Assembly: GCA_013398955.1 (NCBI GenBank)
Contig: VWPU01012282.1
Span: 1 to 64,000, forward strand
Direction: 5' to 3'
DNA: 64,000 bases
Source of the DNA: Callaeas wilsoni
Taxonomy: Eukaryota; Chordata; Aves; Passeriformes; Callaeidae
Part shown: positions 25,201 through 35,227 of the stretch, in pieces
Position numbering within the stretch: position 1 is the first letter of the stretch
Layout of the letters: each line of letters begins with the position of its first letter
Program-made: the position numbers and the translations under genes
Notes under the pieces: model-generated
What the model was told of the DNA's origin: nothing
Databases searched by the model: none
What the model saw: only the letters and a program-made list of their open reading frames with translations

Positions 25201-27907
25201 ATCTTCAGTGCTTCAAGCAGTGAGAGAGCATATTTCTGATAGTGGATTTGTGCACAACATGGAAAAAGGTTCTAAATCAAAACCATGAGCTGAATGCCAG
25301 AGAATACTGCTGTTTTGCCTCCTTACATGTTCTTCTGAGAGATAATAATAACCTTAAGGCATTTTTTATTCGAAAGATTCAGACTTATTTTGCCAGTTTT
25401 CTCAGTCTAGCCTCACAGTCCGTATATACAAAAAATTAACTTCTTATGAATTGCAAGCCTAGTTCTCATTACTCAAAAAATAAAAAAATACCCTACACTC
25501 ATCTTTGATTAAATACATACAATTCATCAGCTCTGGTGATTTTCATTACACTATAGGGCTGTTAATGGTTGTAGTCAACTGTCACACACATATCTACACA
25601 TGGATTCTGGATGCTGGCAACTGAGTATGTTGTGAAATTTATCTTGCTGTATACTGTGGTTTATCAGTCTGCATGGAAGTTAGCCTCCAAGGAAGCAGAA
25701 AAATACTTGTGGTGAATGTTTGAGCAGCACTAAAATAAGAAAATATAAATGAAAAGAGATATTTAAAATAGTAATACTTCCTTCAACAATTCTGGAAAGA
25801 ACATCAGAGGAGGGAAAACAGCTTTTGTATTATATCCAGTAAGCAGAGAGACACTCTTACTATCAGGTTTAGGGAAATTGTGCATGAAATCAAGGGGCTC
25901 CACAGGAATATAGGAGATACCTGATAAAGACCCGTTTACATAGTTCAGAGTCCATGTGAGCTTCCAAAACTCTGATTTCAGGTAAAAACTTTACTAAAAA
26001 TGGATTTTCTTCCTGTATACTTCTCTCAAGGAAAACTGCAAAAGACACCACATTTCCTTGTCATTTACAGTTCTTCATGGGATTCTTTCAGCACTGGGAA
26101 CGCATGCCTTTGTGTGTTTATCTTGTTTTATTCTTATTTCATTATTTTTATTTTTGTTGTTTCTTTTTGCTGTCTTTTTCACATTAGTGAGTTGAGGTGT
26201 GGGTGGTTTGGCTGTTAATAATTTTGGGAGTTGTTTTGTTGGGGTATTTTTTATTACTGTCTTTTTTTCTTTGTACTTTCTATTTTGCCTGTCTCATCTC
26301 TTCTTCTTTATTAACATCATTCCTTCAAAATTAATATTGGGATCAGATTTGTGGTTGTGATTAGCATTTGCTGAAAGAAACTGCGTATTTGAAATTCTTC
26401 ATCCATCCTTTGCATATACATACTGCCTAGAGATAATTAGAAGATTGATAAATATTTTCAATATAATTAGTGATAATTAGGGAATTCCTTTTAGAATCAA
26501 GTAGGAGGAGACAGAGAACACCTCCAACAGATTTGCCTACCTGGCTAGATTTTTCTGATTTTGGCTGTCTATTTTCCAGTTAGAGGAAAAAGGATTTTTA
26601 TTATTGTTGTTACTCCAGATAGATAGTTTTTTCAAAGTCTTCAAATGCATTTTTACTTTTGTATGAGAATTTCTCTCTCCAAAAGTGTAGTCTATGAACA
26701 GTTTTCTCTAAAGTTGTAATAAATGTCTAGGCAAGTCACTATCTTGTCAGTCAGAGGCAGCGCAACTTTCAGTGATTCACAGAGTAGTTATTTTCATGAA
26801 AAGTACTGTCAGAAAATACTTATACTTTGTAAAGTGACTACAGATTTGAAACAGAAAGCTTACATCAAACTCAACTGTTATTTGTCAAGTCATTTAATAA
26901 ATTAATTAACTACTTAATCCAGCAGCACCTAGCTGATTCAAACAAATATAAACTATTTATAATCCTATAATCCTTCCCTGCACACAAGTATGTATAGCTG
27001 CTGATGGCAGTTCAGTCAGAAGGGATTGTTTAAATTAAATCATAACTATTGATATAATTTTTAGGCAACAGATATAGTCAATTGCTGCAGTTTCAATTTC
27101 CTTTGATTACAAACAGGTCTGACCCTTGTCTACAATACTAAAGGTATTTGTGAGTAACACAGTATTCATGTCTCCTATTTAGAGAAAATAAAATGCCTAT
27201 TTTCCCTGAAAACAGCATACATTTTATCTTCCTTTGGGTATATTTTCATGAGTATTGCTTATTAGATTCTCCTCCTTTTAATTTGAACATTTATTGATAA
27301 ATAGAACAAGTGATCAAAAGAAAAAAGCTTAATTGGAACTAGTATGGAAAAAAATAACTTTAAGCTGTTAATACGGGAAAAAAAGTCTTGATTTTCTTAG
27401 CTATCTATGTGGAAAGGTCCATTTTGCAAAACTGGAATTGAAGTGCTCAGACCAAACACCTTAAATTCCCAGAACTGGGTCAACATCAATAGAAGGAATG
27501 ATGAAAAATATTTTACTTAGTAGCATAACATGTTTCTTTCAGAGAAAATAAGTGCCAAAATCCTACATCACTTAAAGGATTTTGCATTTATATCCTCATA
27601 TGTATAGGATGAGGACATAGCTGGTGTAAACTGGATTAGCTCCCTGAATCCCAGGACTGCTAAGTCAAATATTCTTCTTTGTGAATAATTTCTTCATTTC
27701 TGTCCTGATGGACTAAGGTACAATCAGAAAAGAGATGCTGGAAAAAAAACTAACGTACCTTTCAAAGTATCTCCTCTTTAGAAGACAAAAAATTGCTTGA
27801 TTGCTTATTAAGGATTAGTTCTGATTTGAGGCAAGTTGTTTCGCTATGTGTTCCTGACATACTTTCTGTCTCACAGTACTGAAAGTCAAAGTAATTCACT
27901 ATAAGCT
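19241..27907. other. Unique AT-rich non-coding DNA
   Basis: About 8.7 kb with no recognised dispersed repeat. It contains a small inverted repeat (19600-19621, arms AGCTCTCTC and GAGAGAGCT), an isolated 97-codon minus-strand frame (22712-23005, see findings) and a T-rich tract (26105-26290). No canonical gene structure can be built from it. Confidence 0.5.
26105..26290. repeat. T-rich low-complexity tract
   Basis: Long runs of TTTTA, TTTTG and TTTCT-type sequence on the plus strand. No associated element body is recognised. Confidence 0.6.
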
Positions 27908-29013
27908 TGTAGTGGGTTGACATTGGCTGATGTCAGGTGCCCACCAAAGCCACACTATCACTACACTACTCAGCTGTAGAGTGGAGGGAAAATACAGCAA
28001 AAGGCTTTTGGGTAAAGATAAGGATAAAGAGAAATCACTCACCACAGGCAAAACAGACTTGACTTAAGGAAATTAATTTATTTTATTATCAATCATATCA
28101 GAGTAGAGTAATGAGAAATAAAACCAAATCTTAAAAATACTTTTCTCTCACCCTTCCCTCCTTCTCAGGCTTAACTTTATGCCTGTATTTTACCTCCTCC
28201 CCACAATGATGCAGGTGGGTGGTAAATGGAGGTTACCATAGTTCACCACACTATCTCTGCTGCTGCTTTCTCCTCAGAAGCAGGACTCCTCACGCTCACC
28301 CACTGCTCCAGCATGGGGTCCATTCCAGGGAAGTCAGTCTTCCATAAACTTCTCCAATGTGAGTCCTTCCCACAGGCTACAGTCCTTCATAAAATGCTGC
28401 AGTATGGGTTCCTTCCATGGGGTGCAGTCCTTCAGGAACTGACTGCTCTGGTGTGGGTCTTCCATGGGTCACAAGTCCTGCCAGCAAACCTGATCAAGTG
28501 TAGGCTTCACTCTGCATGGGTCTACAGGTCCTGACAGGAACCTGCTCCAGCATGCGTTTCCCTGGTGGTCTCAGCCTCCTTTGGGCGTCCGCCTGCTCCA
28601 GCGTGTAGTTGCAGGCGGATCTCTGCTCCACAGTAGACCAGCTTGGGCTGCAGGAGGACAGCCTGCCTCACCATGATCTTCAGCACAGGCTGCAGGGGAA
28701 TCTCTATGATGCCTGAAACATCTTCTCCCTCACTTTTACACTTGGTGTATGCAGAGCTCTCTCTCTCATATATTTTCACTCCTCTTCTCTGGCTGCTATT
28801 TACTTCTCTGAAATAACTTCATTTCCTTCGTGGCCATCTTATCCCAGAGATGGTACAACTGTCACCGATGGGTCACTTGGCCAGCGGTAGGTCTATCTTG
28901 GAGCCAATTGGCACTGGCTCTCTCAGATATGGGGGAAGCTTTTGGCATCTTCTTACAGCAGCCACATCTGTAGCCCCACTGCTGCCAAAACCTTGCCATA
29001 GAAAACCAATGCT
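27908..29013 (-). mobile_element. Solo ERV LTR, long modular family
   Basis: A roughly 1.1-kb LTR in minus orientation: its plus-strand left end TGTAGTGGGTTGACA is the reverse complement of the family's 3' terminus (…CCCACTACA). On the minus strand there is AATAAA in the GATAATAAAATAAATTAATT stretch (plus about 28069-28090) and, toward its 5' side, the GGCAAGGTTTTGG motif (plus about 28985-28998) that I recognise from a widespread avian LTR family. Flanking AAGCT (27903-27907) and AAGGT (29014-29018) form a 4-of-5 match to a 5-bp duplication, consistent with class III (ERVL-type) integration. About seven degenerate 48-bp modules (GCTCCAGCATGGG-like) occupy 28300-28640. The TATA region is eroded. 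There is no adjacent internal region. The right end touches the CR1 starting at about 29026. Confidence 0.8.
28300..28640 (-). repeat. Modular ~48-bp repeats within the LTR
   Basis: A motif of the type TGCTCCAGCATGGGGTCC recurs in diverged form near 28302, 28349, 28394, 28442, 28489, 28542 and 28591, a spacing of about 45-53 bp. The related LTR at 34101-35227 shows the same modules near 34506, 34550, 34595, 34692, 34743 and 34793, so the array belongs to the LTR family and was not created locally. An 85-codon minus-strand frame (28522-28779) partly overlaps it; I do not treat it as a gene. Confidence 0.75.
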
Positions 29014-29025
29014 AAGGTTTATATA

Positions 29026-30303
29026 ATGAATCATAGAATTAAAAGAACCATAGAATGGTTTGGGTTGTGAGGCAACTAAAATGCCATGGCAGAGTGGCCA
29101 TCCAGGAGACCAGGTTTCTCAGGATGCCATCCATCCTGCCCTTGAGCTCCATGGATGGGGCATCCACAACTTCTCTTGGAAACCTATTCACGGTCTCACT
29201 ACCCTCACAGTAAGGCATTTTCCCCAGTATCCTATCTAAACTTTCTTGCCATTTAAATCCATTATCACTTGTCCTGTGATGCTCTTGCAAAAAGTCCTCT
29301 CCAGCTTTCTTGAAGCCCTCTTTAGGTATTGGAAGGCTGCTCCAAAATCTCCTCAGAGCCTTCTCTTCTCTGGGCTGAACAACTTCAACTTTTTCCTTGT
29401 CTTCACAGAAAAGGTGCTCCAGCCATCTGACCATCTTCATGGCACTTCTCTGGACTCGGTCCAACAGGTCCACATCTTTCTTGTGTTGGGCACCCCAGAG
29501 ATGGATACAATATTCCAGGTGGGTTCTTACGAAAACAGAGTAGACAGGGAGAGTCACCTCCCTCAACCTGCTGGCCATGCTGCTTTTGATGCAGCCCAGG
29601 ATGCAGTTGCCTTTCTTCACTGCAGTTTCCAGCTCATGTCCAGTCTCTCATCCACCAGCACCCCAAAGTCCTTCTCAACAGGGCTGCTCTCAATTAGTTC
29701 TTCTCTCAGTCTGTGCTCATGTCTAGGATTGCCATGACCTAGGTGCAGCACTTTGAACTTGGACTTGTTGAACTTCATGAGGTTCTCATGGGCCCATTCC
29801 TCTAGCTTGTCCAGGCCTCTCTAGATGGCAACCTGTCCTCTTGTGTCAACTGCAGCACTCAGTTTCATGTCACCTGTAAATCTCCTGGGAGTGCACTTGA
29901 TCTCACTGTCTATGTCATTGAAAAAGACACTGAAGAGCACCAATCCCAAGACAGAGCCTTAAGGGACATCACTTGTCACATGTCTCCACTTGGACATTGA
30001 ACCATTGACTGCAATTCTTTGAGTGTGTCCACACAGCCGATTCCTTATCCACGGAACAGTCCACCTTTCAAATCCATGCGTCTTCAGTCTGGTGATAAGA
30101 ATGTCATATGGAACCATGCCAAAGGCCTTACTGAAGTCTAGGTGATAAGAATGTCATATGGAACCATGCCAAAGGCCTTACTGAAGTCTAGGTGATAAGA
30201 ATGTCATATGGAACCATGCCAAAGGCCTTACTGAAGTCTAGGTGAATGACATCAATTTATCTTCCCTTCTTGACTGTTGCAGCCACTCCATCACAGAAGA
30301 GTA
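29026..30303 (-). mobile_element. CR1 LINE, truncated, RT to 3' tail, dead
   Basis: A minus-strand CR1 of about 1.28 kb running from reverse-transcriptase motif A (plus 30240 side) to the 3' tail (TCATAGAATT and CCATAGAATGG at 29030-29060). The 193-codon frame at 29039-29620 carries CR1 ORF2 C-terminal text such as SRLREVTLPVYSVFVRTHLE, LLDRVQRSAMKMV and NRFPREVVDAPSMELKGRMD. The motif-A peptide ([14 protein letters not shown]) lies within a 50-bp unit repeated exactly three times. The catalytic segment usually reading F/Y-A-D-D is FTGDMKL here (minus strand, plus 29860-29880), so the metal-binding Asp pair is broken. Stops such as the TAG near 29821 interrupt the frame. The 5' end is truncated. 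The copy is non-autonomous and inactive. CR1 enzymes normally nick target DNA and reverse-transcribe their own RNA in the nucleus. Confidence 0.95.
30091..30240. repeat. Exact 50-bp tandem triplication
   Basis: Three identical 50-bp units at 30091-30140, 30141-30190 and 30191-30240, each beginning GGTGATAAGAATG and ending CTGAAGTCTA. A fourth partial GGTGA follows at 30241, giving 5 bp of microhomology at the junction. The unit lies in the CR1 reverse-transcriptase motif A and is not a multiple of three, so it shifts the CR1 frame. Zero divergence between copies suggests a recent slippage or break-repair event, or an assembly artefact. Confidence 0.95.
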
Positions 30304-33300
30304 AGAAGAACATTGAAAGTTGGGGTGGGTCATTACTACTGTAGTTATATATATTGACTTCTCAAGGACAAGCACAATATATTTTGATTTGGTGTATTTA
30401 CAAATGGTAAAAGACTATTTGCCTCTCTTTATCCTGCACCTTTTCAAAGTAAGAATCCAAGAAGAAGAAAAACACACATTTTTCATAGTCCAAATACTAG
30501 CTTTGAGTGGAGAAAGTGACTGCTGACGAATAAAGTGATATGTTGCATGATGTATAACTGTCTTAAACAACAAAAGATTCCTTAATAGTTTTTCCAAGCT
30601 TTGGATCAAGACAAGGAGTATGTAATATATTTTTTAGATTTCCTTTTTTCTCCTTTGTGCAGGCATTTAGACATGATGAAAGAAAGAAACCTGATATCAC
30701 TGGCTTGAGTAAGCCATTGTGTGAGTAGTTAAGAAAAGTTTTTCATTTCATTTCTGTAGAACTTTTTTTCTCTTCTCCATCAAACTGAGGCATTTAGTTT
30801 TTCTATGTTCAAAGTGGGCAGCTTCAAAATAGTGTATTGTTATTTCTTTTGCAGAGTATTGTAATAAATGGATGAAAAAGATTAAACTTTTATGAGGTAA
30901 AACATGAGAGAAAATCAGAAAAAAAAGTCCCGTACATATACATGTGAGGAAAGAGTCTATGGAGATGATTGAGGAAGGGAATAACAGAGTACAAGAAAGA
31001 CATTGGGTCGAGGGCAAGATCAAATCATACATAACAGAGCAATATTAGACCAGCTATAAGTTATTTTGAAAATCCCACCACTGACTTTTTTTTTTTCTTT
31101 TCTTTTCCCCTGGAATCTAGAGAGACTCAATGCACTGAGCAGATTTTTAACCACCAAAGTGACTAACTGACCATTTGACCAAGATCCAGGTATAAGTTGG
31201 AGCATCTCTCTTATTCTTGGGTGGCTGTCTTTCACTGATTGTAGGCTGAACTCACCTTTGTGCTGCCAGCCTCAGGAGAAACACCCAGGGATACCTGGTG
31301 CATCAGGTGGATGCATGGCATAAAATGTCTGTCCAGGCCAGCTCAGAATATATCTCCTGAGTGGTGCATCAGAGACTGTGTTGCCATTTCTGCCTTGTGG
31401 CTCCAGACTTGTCAGGGTGTCAGTGACACCAGTGAAAACAAAACCACATTTTCTGACACTATGAAGACCAAAGCGAAGCAGTCAGAAAATTGGAGCTTCC
31501 CAGACTATGAGGAGAAATTGAAAAATTCTCAGCTTTTAGATACTGGGCTTTTGTGATATAAGCCAGTTCTGCTGTAAAAAATGGATTTTTACACCTGCCA
31601 ATCTTGAACTAAATTATACCCAACGTTATATTTTGTTGCTGGGTGATTTTATAAACATTTCTTTTAGTATTAGGGTTCCTTTAAAACATAGACTCAGTCT
31701 TTTGCTAGTCCTACTTTTACTGAAATCTAGGATAAGAATTATAGGCAATTTATGAGGAAGGAACACAAAAAAGAATGTGTTCACTTATATGATTCTCCTT
31801 GTCATGTAGTTACAGCATTTTTCGGGGCATTTACAAACAGTTTACTGCCAGATGTTACCAATGCCACAGGGAAGTAGATTATTTTTTAATTATACCTCTC
31901 CCAAATACCAGTCCCATTATTGGAAAGGAGTATTGAGATTAGCCAGTAGGATTCTTTTAACAAAGTAGAACTGCCATTAGGCAGTAGGCATATGTCCAGC
32001 TCACCAGCACTTTGATTCACAGCTCCCTCAAGCCTTCCAGCCAATTAAGGAAGATGTAAAAGGCTAATCAACTCTAATTTGTGATCTTGTTTAGTGTCAG
32101 GAAAAAAATATAATTTTCTTTCTTTTTTTGTCTTCTTCAACAGCAGAATATGAGCTTTCCAGAAGAATAAAAGACATGACTTGCTAACATACTGGCCCTG
32201 TATGACATTTCCAAGAAAACACAGGCTGTGGGTTGAGTTAGAATGATCCTGGCAGCTAGTGTATACAATTCAGCAGCAGTCACCATCCAAAAATAGGCAG
32301 GGCTGCTGTGTCCTGGGGTCTTAGAGTTGGCATGCTGCCACACTCACTCTTACTCCTTTCCAAACAGATAAAAGCATACACTGATGCTTCTGCCATCCTC
32401 TCTATCTATATCCAGTACCCCCCACATATTTTTCTGATTTAGTTTCATAAAAATGCCAGTATTTGACATATACATACACACTCACACCACTTTATGGGGG
32501 CACTCCTAAGCCTGTAATTGAAAGTTATCTAAAACCTGCCAACAGACCCTATTTTCAACCTCTATTTCAGCTATGGCATAGCCAAACTGCATGTTTTACT
32601 ACTCTGTGGTTTTTTACACCTTGCAAACAGGTTTGGCAATGCCTTTTGAATGCTTTTCTGAACACGATTTCATCTCTTGTAACCTTCACCTATACCCATT
32701 GCTTAGGTTTACAACCAGGCTCTGGACATCTCCTTGGTTTTTTGACAAGTTGCAGTAATAGCAAAAAATTTCAAGCCTCTGGCTTGAAAATGAAATGTCA
32801 GTCCACAAAGTTGCTGGTAGGGAGAGCTGGTGACAGAAAATCCCAGGTTGTGAGTGAAAGCAGCCTTGTACTTTGACAGCTGCAAATTCCAGCCTATTAA
32901 TTACATTGACCTTAACATCGAAGCACTTTCAGGTAAGAGAGTTAACAGCAACAACACTGTAAACTTACTGCTTTTGGTGTTGTTGTAAGAGTTTATATAA
33001 ATGATCAATTTAAAACAAAGGAAAAAAATACATTAATTGCTTCATTCATTCATTCATTCATTCATTCATTCATTCACAGTAGCTTGCATTCCTAACCCTT
33101 TCCCTCATCATAACCACCAATTTCCCATGAAGACAGCAGGTATATGGCAGAATTTGTTTAAAACAGAACATATTTATAAGTTGATTTGAGCCTTTGCACT
33201 AGATATAAATACCAGCCTGCTTCTTGAAGGGTTCTGTGTGCCTTACCTCCGCCCGCCCGAACTGGTGGTGCTTCAAACACCTGCACTGACTGCTTACTGC

Positions 33301-33384
33301 AGGATTGAATTGTGTAAAGCTGTGTGGTAGGAGAGTGACTCAGGAGAGGCACAGGTCACAATTTATTAGACCACTTTTTATCAA
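30304..33384. other. Unique AT-rich non-coding DNA
   Basis: No gene or dispersed repeat recognised. It contains a 15-bp palindrome (GGTGTCAGTGACACC, 31416-31430), a polypyrimidine run at 31086-31110 and the TTCA microsatellite at 33041-33075. The 137-codon frame at 32463-32876 has no recognisable domain and is probably chance. Confidence 0.5.
33041..33075. repeat. (TTCA)n microsatellite
   Basis: About nine uninterrupted TTCA units, about 300 bp from the left end of an LTR. Confidence 0.95.
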
Positions 33385-33995
33385 TGTTGTAATTTAACCC
33401 CAGCCAACAACCCATACAGCTGCTCTCTCACTCCCTTAGCAGGAGGATCAGGGAGAGAATTGGAAGGGTAAAAACTGGAAAACACATGCATTCAGATGAA
33501 GAGAGTTTAATAGGGAATGCAAAAGTCATGCACACAAGCAAAGCAAAGCAAAGCAAAGCAAAGCAAAGCAAAGAAATTCATGCAGTGCTTCCTATGAGCA
33601 GTCAGGTGTTCAACCATCCGTGAGAGAGCAGGGCCCCTTCATGCATACCAGTTCCTTGGGAAGACAAACACCATCACTCCAAATGCCCCACCCTTCCTCC
33701 TTCTTCCCCCCACTTTATATACAGAGCATGATGTCACATGGTCTGGAGGATCCCTTGGGTCAGTTTGGGTCACCTGTCCTGGCTGTGTCTCCTCCCAACC
33801 TCCCATGCACTCCTAGTCCCCTCGCCAGTGTGGCAGCATGAAAAGCAGAAAAGACCTCGGCTCTGTGTAAGACCTGCTCAGCAATAACAAAAACATCTCT
33901 GTATTATGAACGTGGTGTTCAGCACAAATCCAAAACACAGCCCCAGGCCAGAAACTGTAAAGAAAATTAACTCTATCCCAGCCAAAACCAGCACA
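33385..33995 (-). mobile_element. Solo ERV LTR, class III (ERVL-like) family, copy 1
   Basis: A 611-bp LTR in minus orientation. Minus-strand 5' end: TGTGCTGGTTTTGGCTGGGA followed by TAGAGTTAATTTTC, a start I recognise from a very common avian LTR family; 3' end: GGTTAAATTACAACA. Promoter and processing signals survive on the minus strand: TATATAAA (plus 33714-33721) and ATTAAA (plus 33506-33511). Flanking ATCAA (33380-33384) and ATTAA (33996-34000) match at 4 of 5 positions, consistent with a 5-bp duplication. An AAGCA pentamer repeat (33536-33573) expanded just upstream of the poly(A) site. No internal retroviral sequence adjoins. Confidence 0.85.
33536..33573. repeat. (AAGCA)n microsatellite inside LTR
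   Basis: About 7.6 perfect AAGCA units between the ATTAAA signal and the TATA box of the LTR (minus orientation). It is absent from the two related LTR copies at 37489 and 47511, so it is a copy-specific expansion. Confidence 0.95.
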
Positions 33996-34100
33996 ATTAA
34001 CTATTTCGTTATTAAGATTTTATTATTAGCAGCAGATAAGTATTGTCATGGTTCACTCAATTACTTCCTTGCACAAACTCATATGTATGCAGCTGCAGTA

Positions 34101-35227
34101 ACAGCTGGAAGGCCAGCTCTTTACCAAGAAGAGAAGCGATACTGATTTGCCAGCATGTGTGGCTTAAACTCCTCTTCAGCTGGACAAAGGAGAGAAAATG
34201 GAATAAAAATCTCGTGGGCCAAGATACGGACAGGGAAATATCACTCACTCATTGCTATCATGGGAAAAAGATATTATAAATGTATATTTAGTATATTACC
34301 AATCAAATCAGTGTAGAATAATGAGAACTAAAAACTAATTCTTAAAACCACTTTGCCCTAAGCCCTGCCTTCATCCCAGGCAGAACTTCACTCCTGATGT
34401 TTTTTACCTCCTCCCCCAGCTGCACAGGTGGATAGGAAATGGGGATTACAATCAGTTCATCACAAGTTTTCTCTGTCACTTCTTCCTCCTCACACTACTT
34501 CCTGGCTCCAGCGAGGGGATTCTCCCATGGGAAATGATTCTCCATGAACGTCTGCAATGTGAGTCCTTCCCACAGGCTGGAGTTCTTCATGAACTGCTCC
34601 CGTGTGAGTCCCTCCCACAGGGTGCCATACTTCGGGAACAGGCTGTGACAGCCTGAGGCCCCCACAAGTTCACAAGTGCTGCCAGAAAACCTGATTCAGT
34701 GTGGGCTTCACCCTGCATGGGTCCACAGGTCCTGCCAGAAGCCTGCTCCAGCATGGGCTTCCCACAGGGTAACAGCTTCCTTCAGGCATCCCCCTGCTCT
34801 GGCATGGAGTCCTACACAGGCTGCAGGTGGATCTCTATATCCCCATGGGCCTCCATGGGCTGCAGGGGCACAGCTGCTTCACCACAGTCTTCACCACGGG
34901 CTGCAGGGGAATCTCTGCTCTGGTGCCTGGAGCACTTCCTCCCCCTTCTTTTTCACTGACTTTGGTGTCTGCAGAGCTCTTTGTCTCACATTTTTCCTCA
35001 TTTCTCTCTCCTGGCTGCTGTTCTGTGCAGCTTTTTCTCCTCTCCTATATACATTATCCCGGAGACACTACTGCCATCACTGATGGGCTCAGCCTTGGCC
35101 AGCAGCAGGTCTGTTTTGGAGCCAGCAGCTTTGGCTTTGTTGGACACAGCAAAAGCATCTGGCAGCTTCTCAGAAGGAGAAGCCCTGTATCCCTGTTACC
35201 AAAAGCTTGCCACTTAGTGTTCTGAGT
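34101..35227 (-). mobile_element. Solo ERV LTR, long modular family, second copy
   Basis: Same family as 27908-29013: shared blocks include TGGGCTTCACCCTGCATGGG near 34701, GGGCTGCAGGGGAATCTCTG near 34898, and CTTGGCCAGCAGCAGGTCTG near 35094. In minus orientation a TATATAG box is present (plus about 35046-35053) before the modular region. The left end is degenerate (somewhere between 34044 and 34146); the right end is near 35227. No target duplication can be read. It is more diverged than the other copy and carries no internal genes. Overlapping plus-strand frames of up to 135 codons are by-products of its GC-rich modules. Confidence 0.8.

Noticed and set aside
29246..29737. 163-codon plus-strand frame
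   Set aside because: It is antisense to the CR1 ORF2 region, whose minus-strand translation gives clear CR1 protein text.
32463..32876. 137-codon plus-strand frame
   Set aside because: The translation has no recognisable family, no supporting splice or start context, and the region looks like ordinary unique DNA.
34676..35225. Several overlapping plus-strand frames of 78-135 codons
   Set aside because: They lie on the antisense strand of an LTR whose GC-rich modules lack stops. Multiple frames are open at once, which argues against coding.
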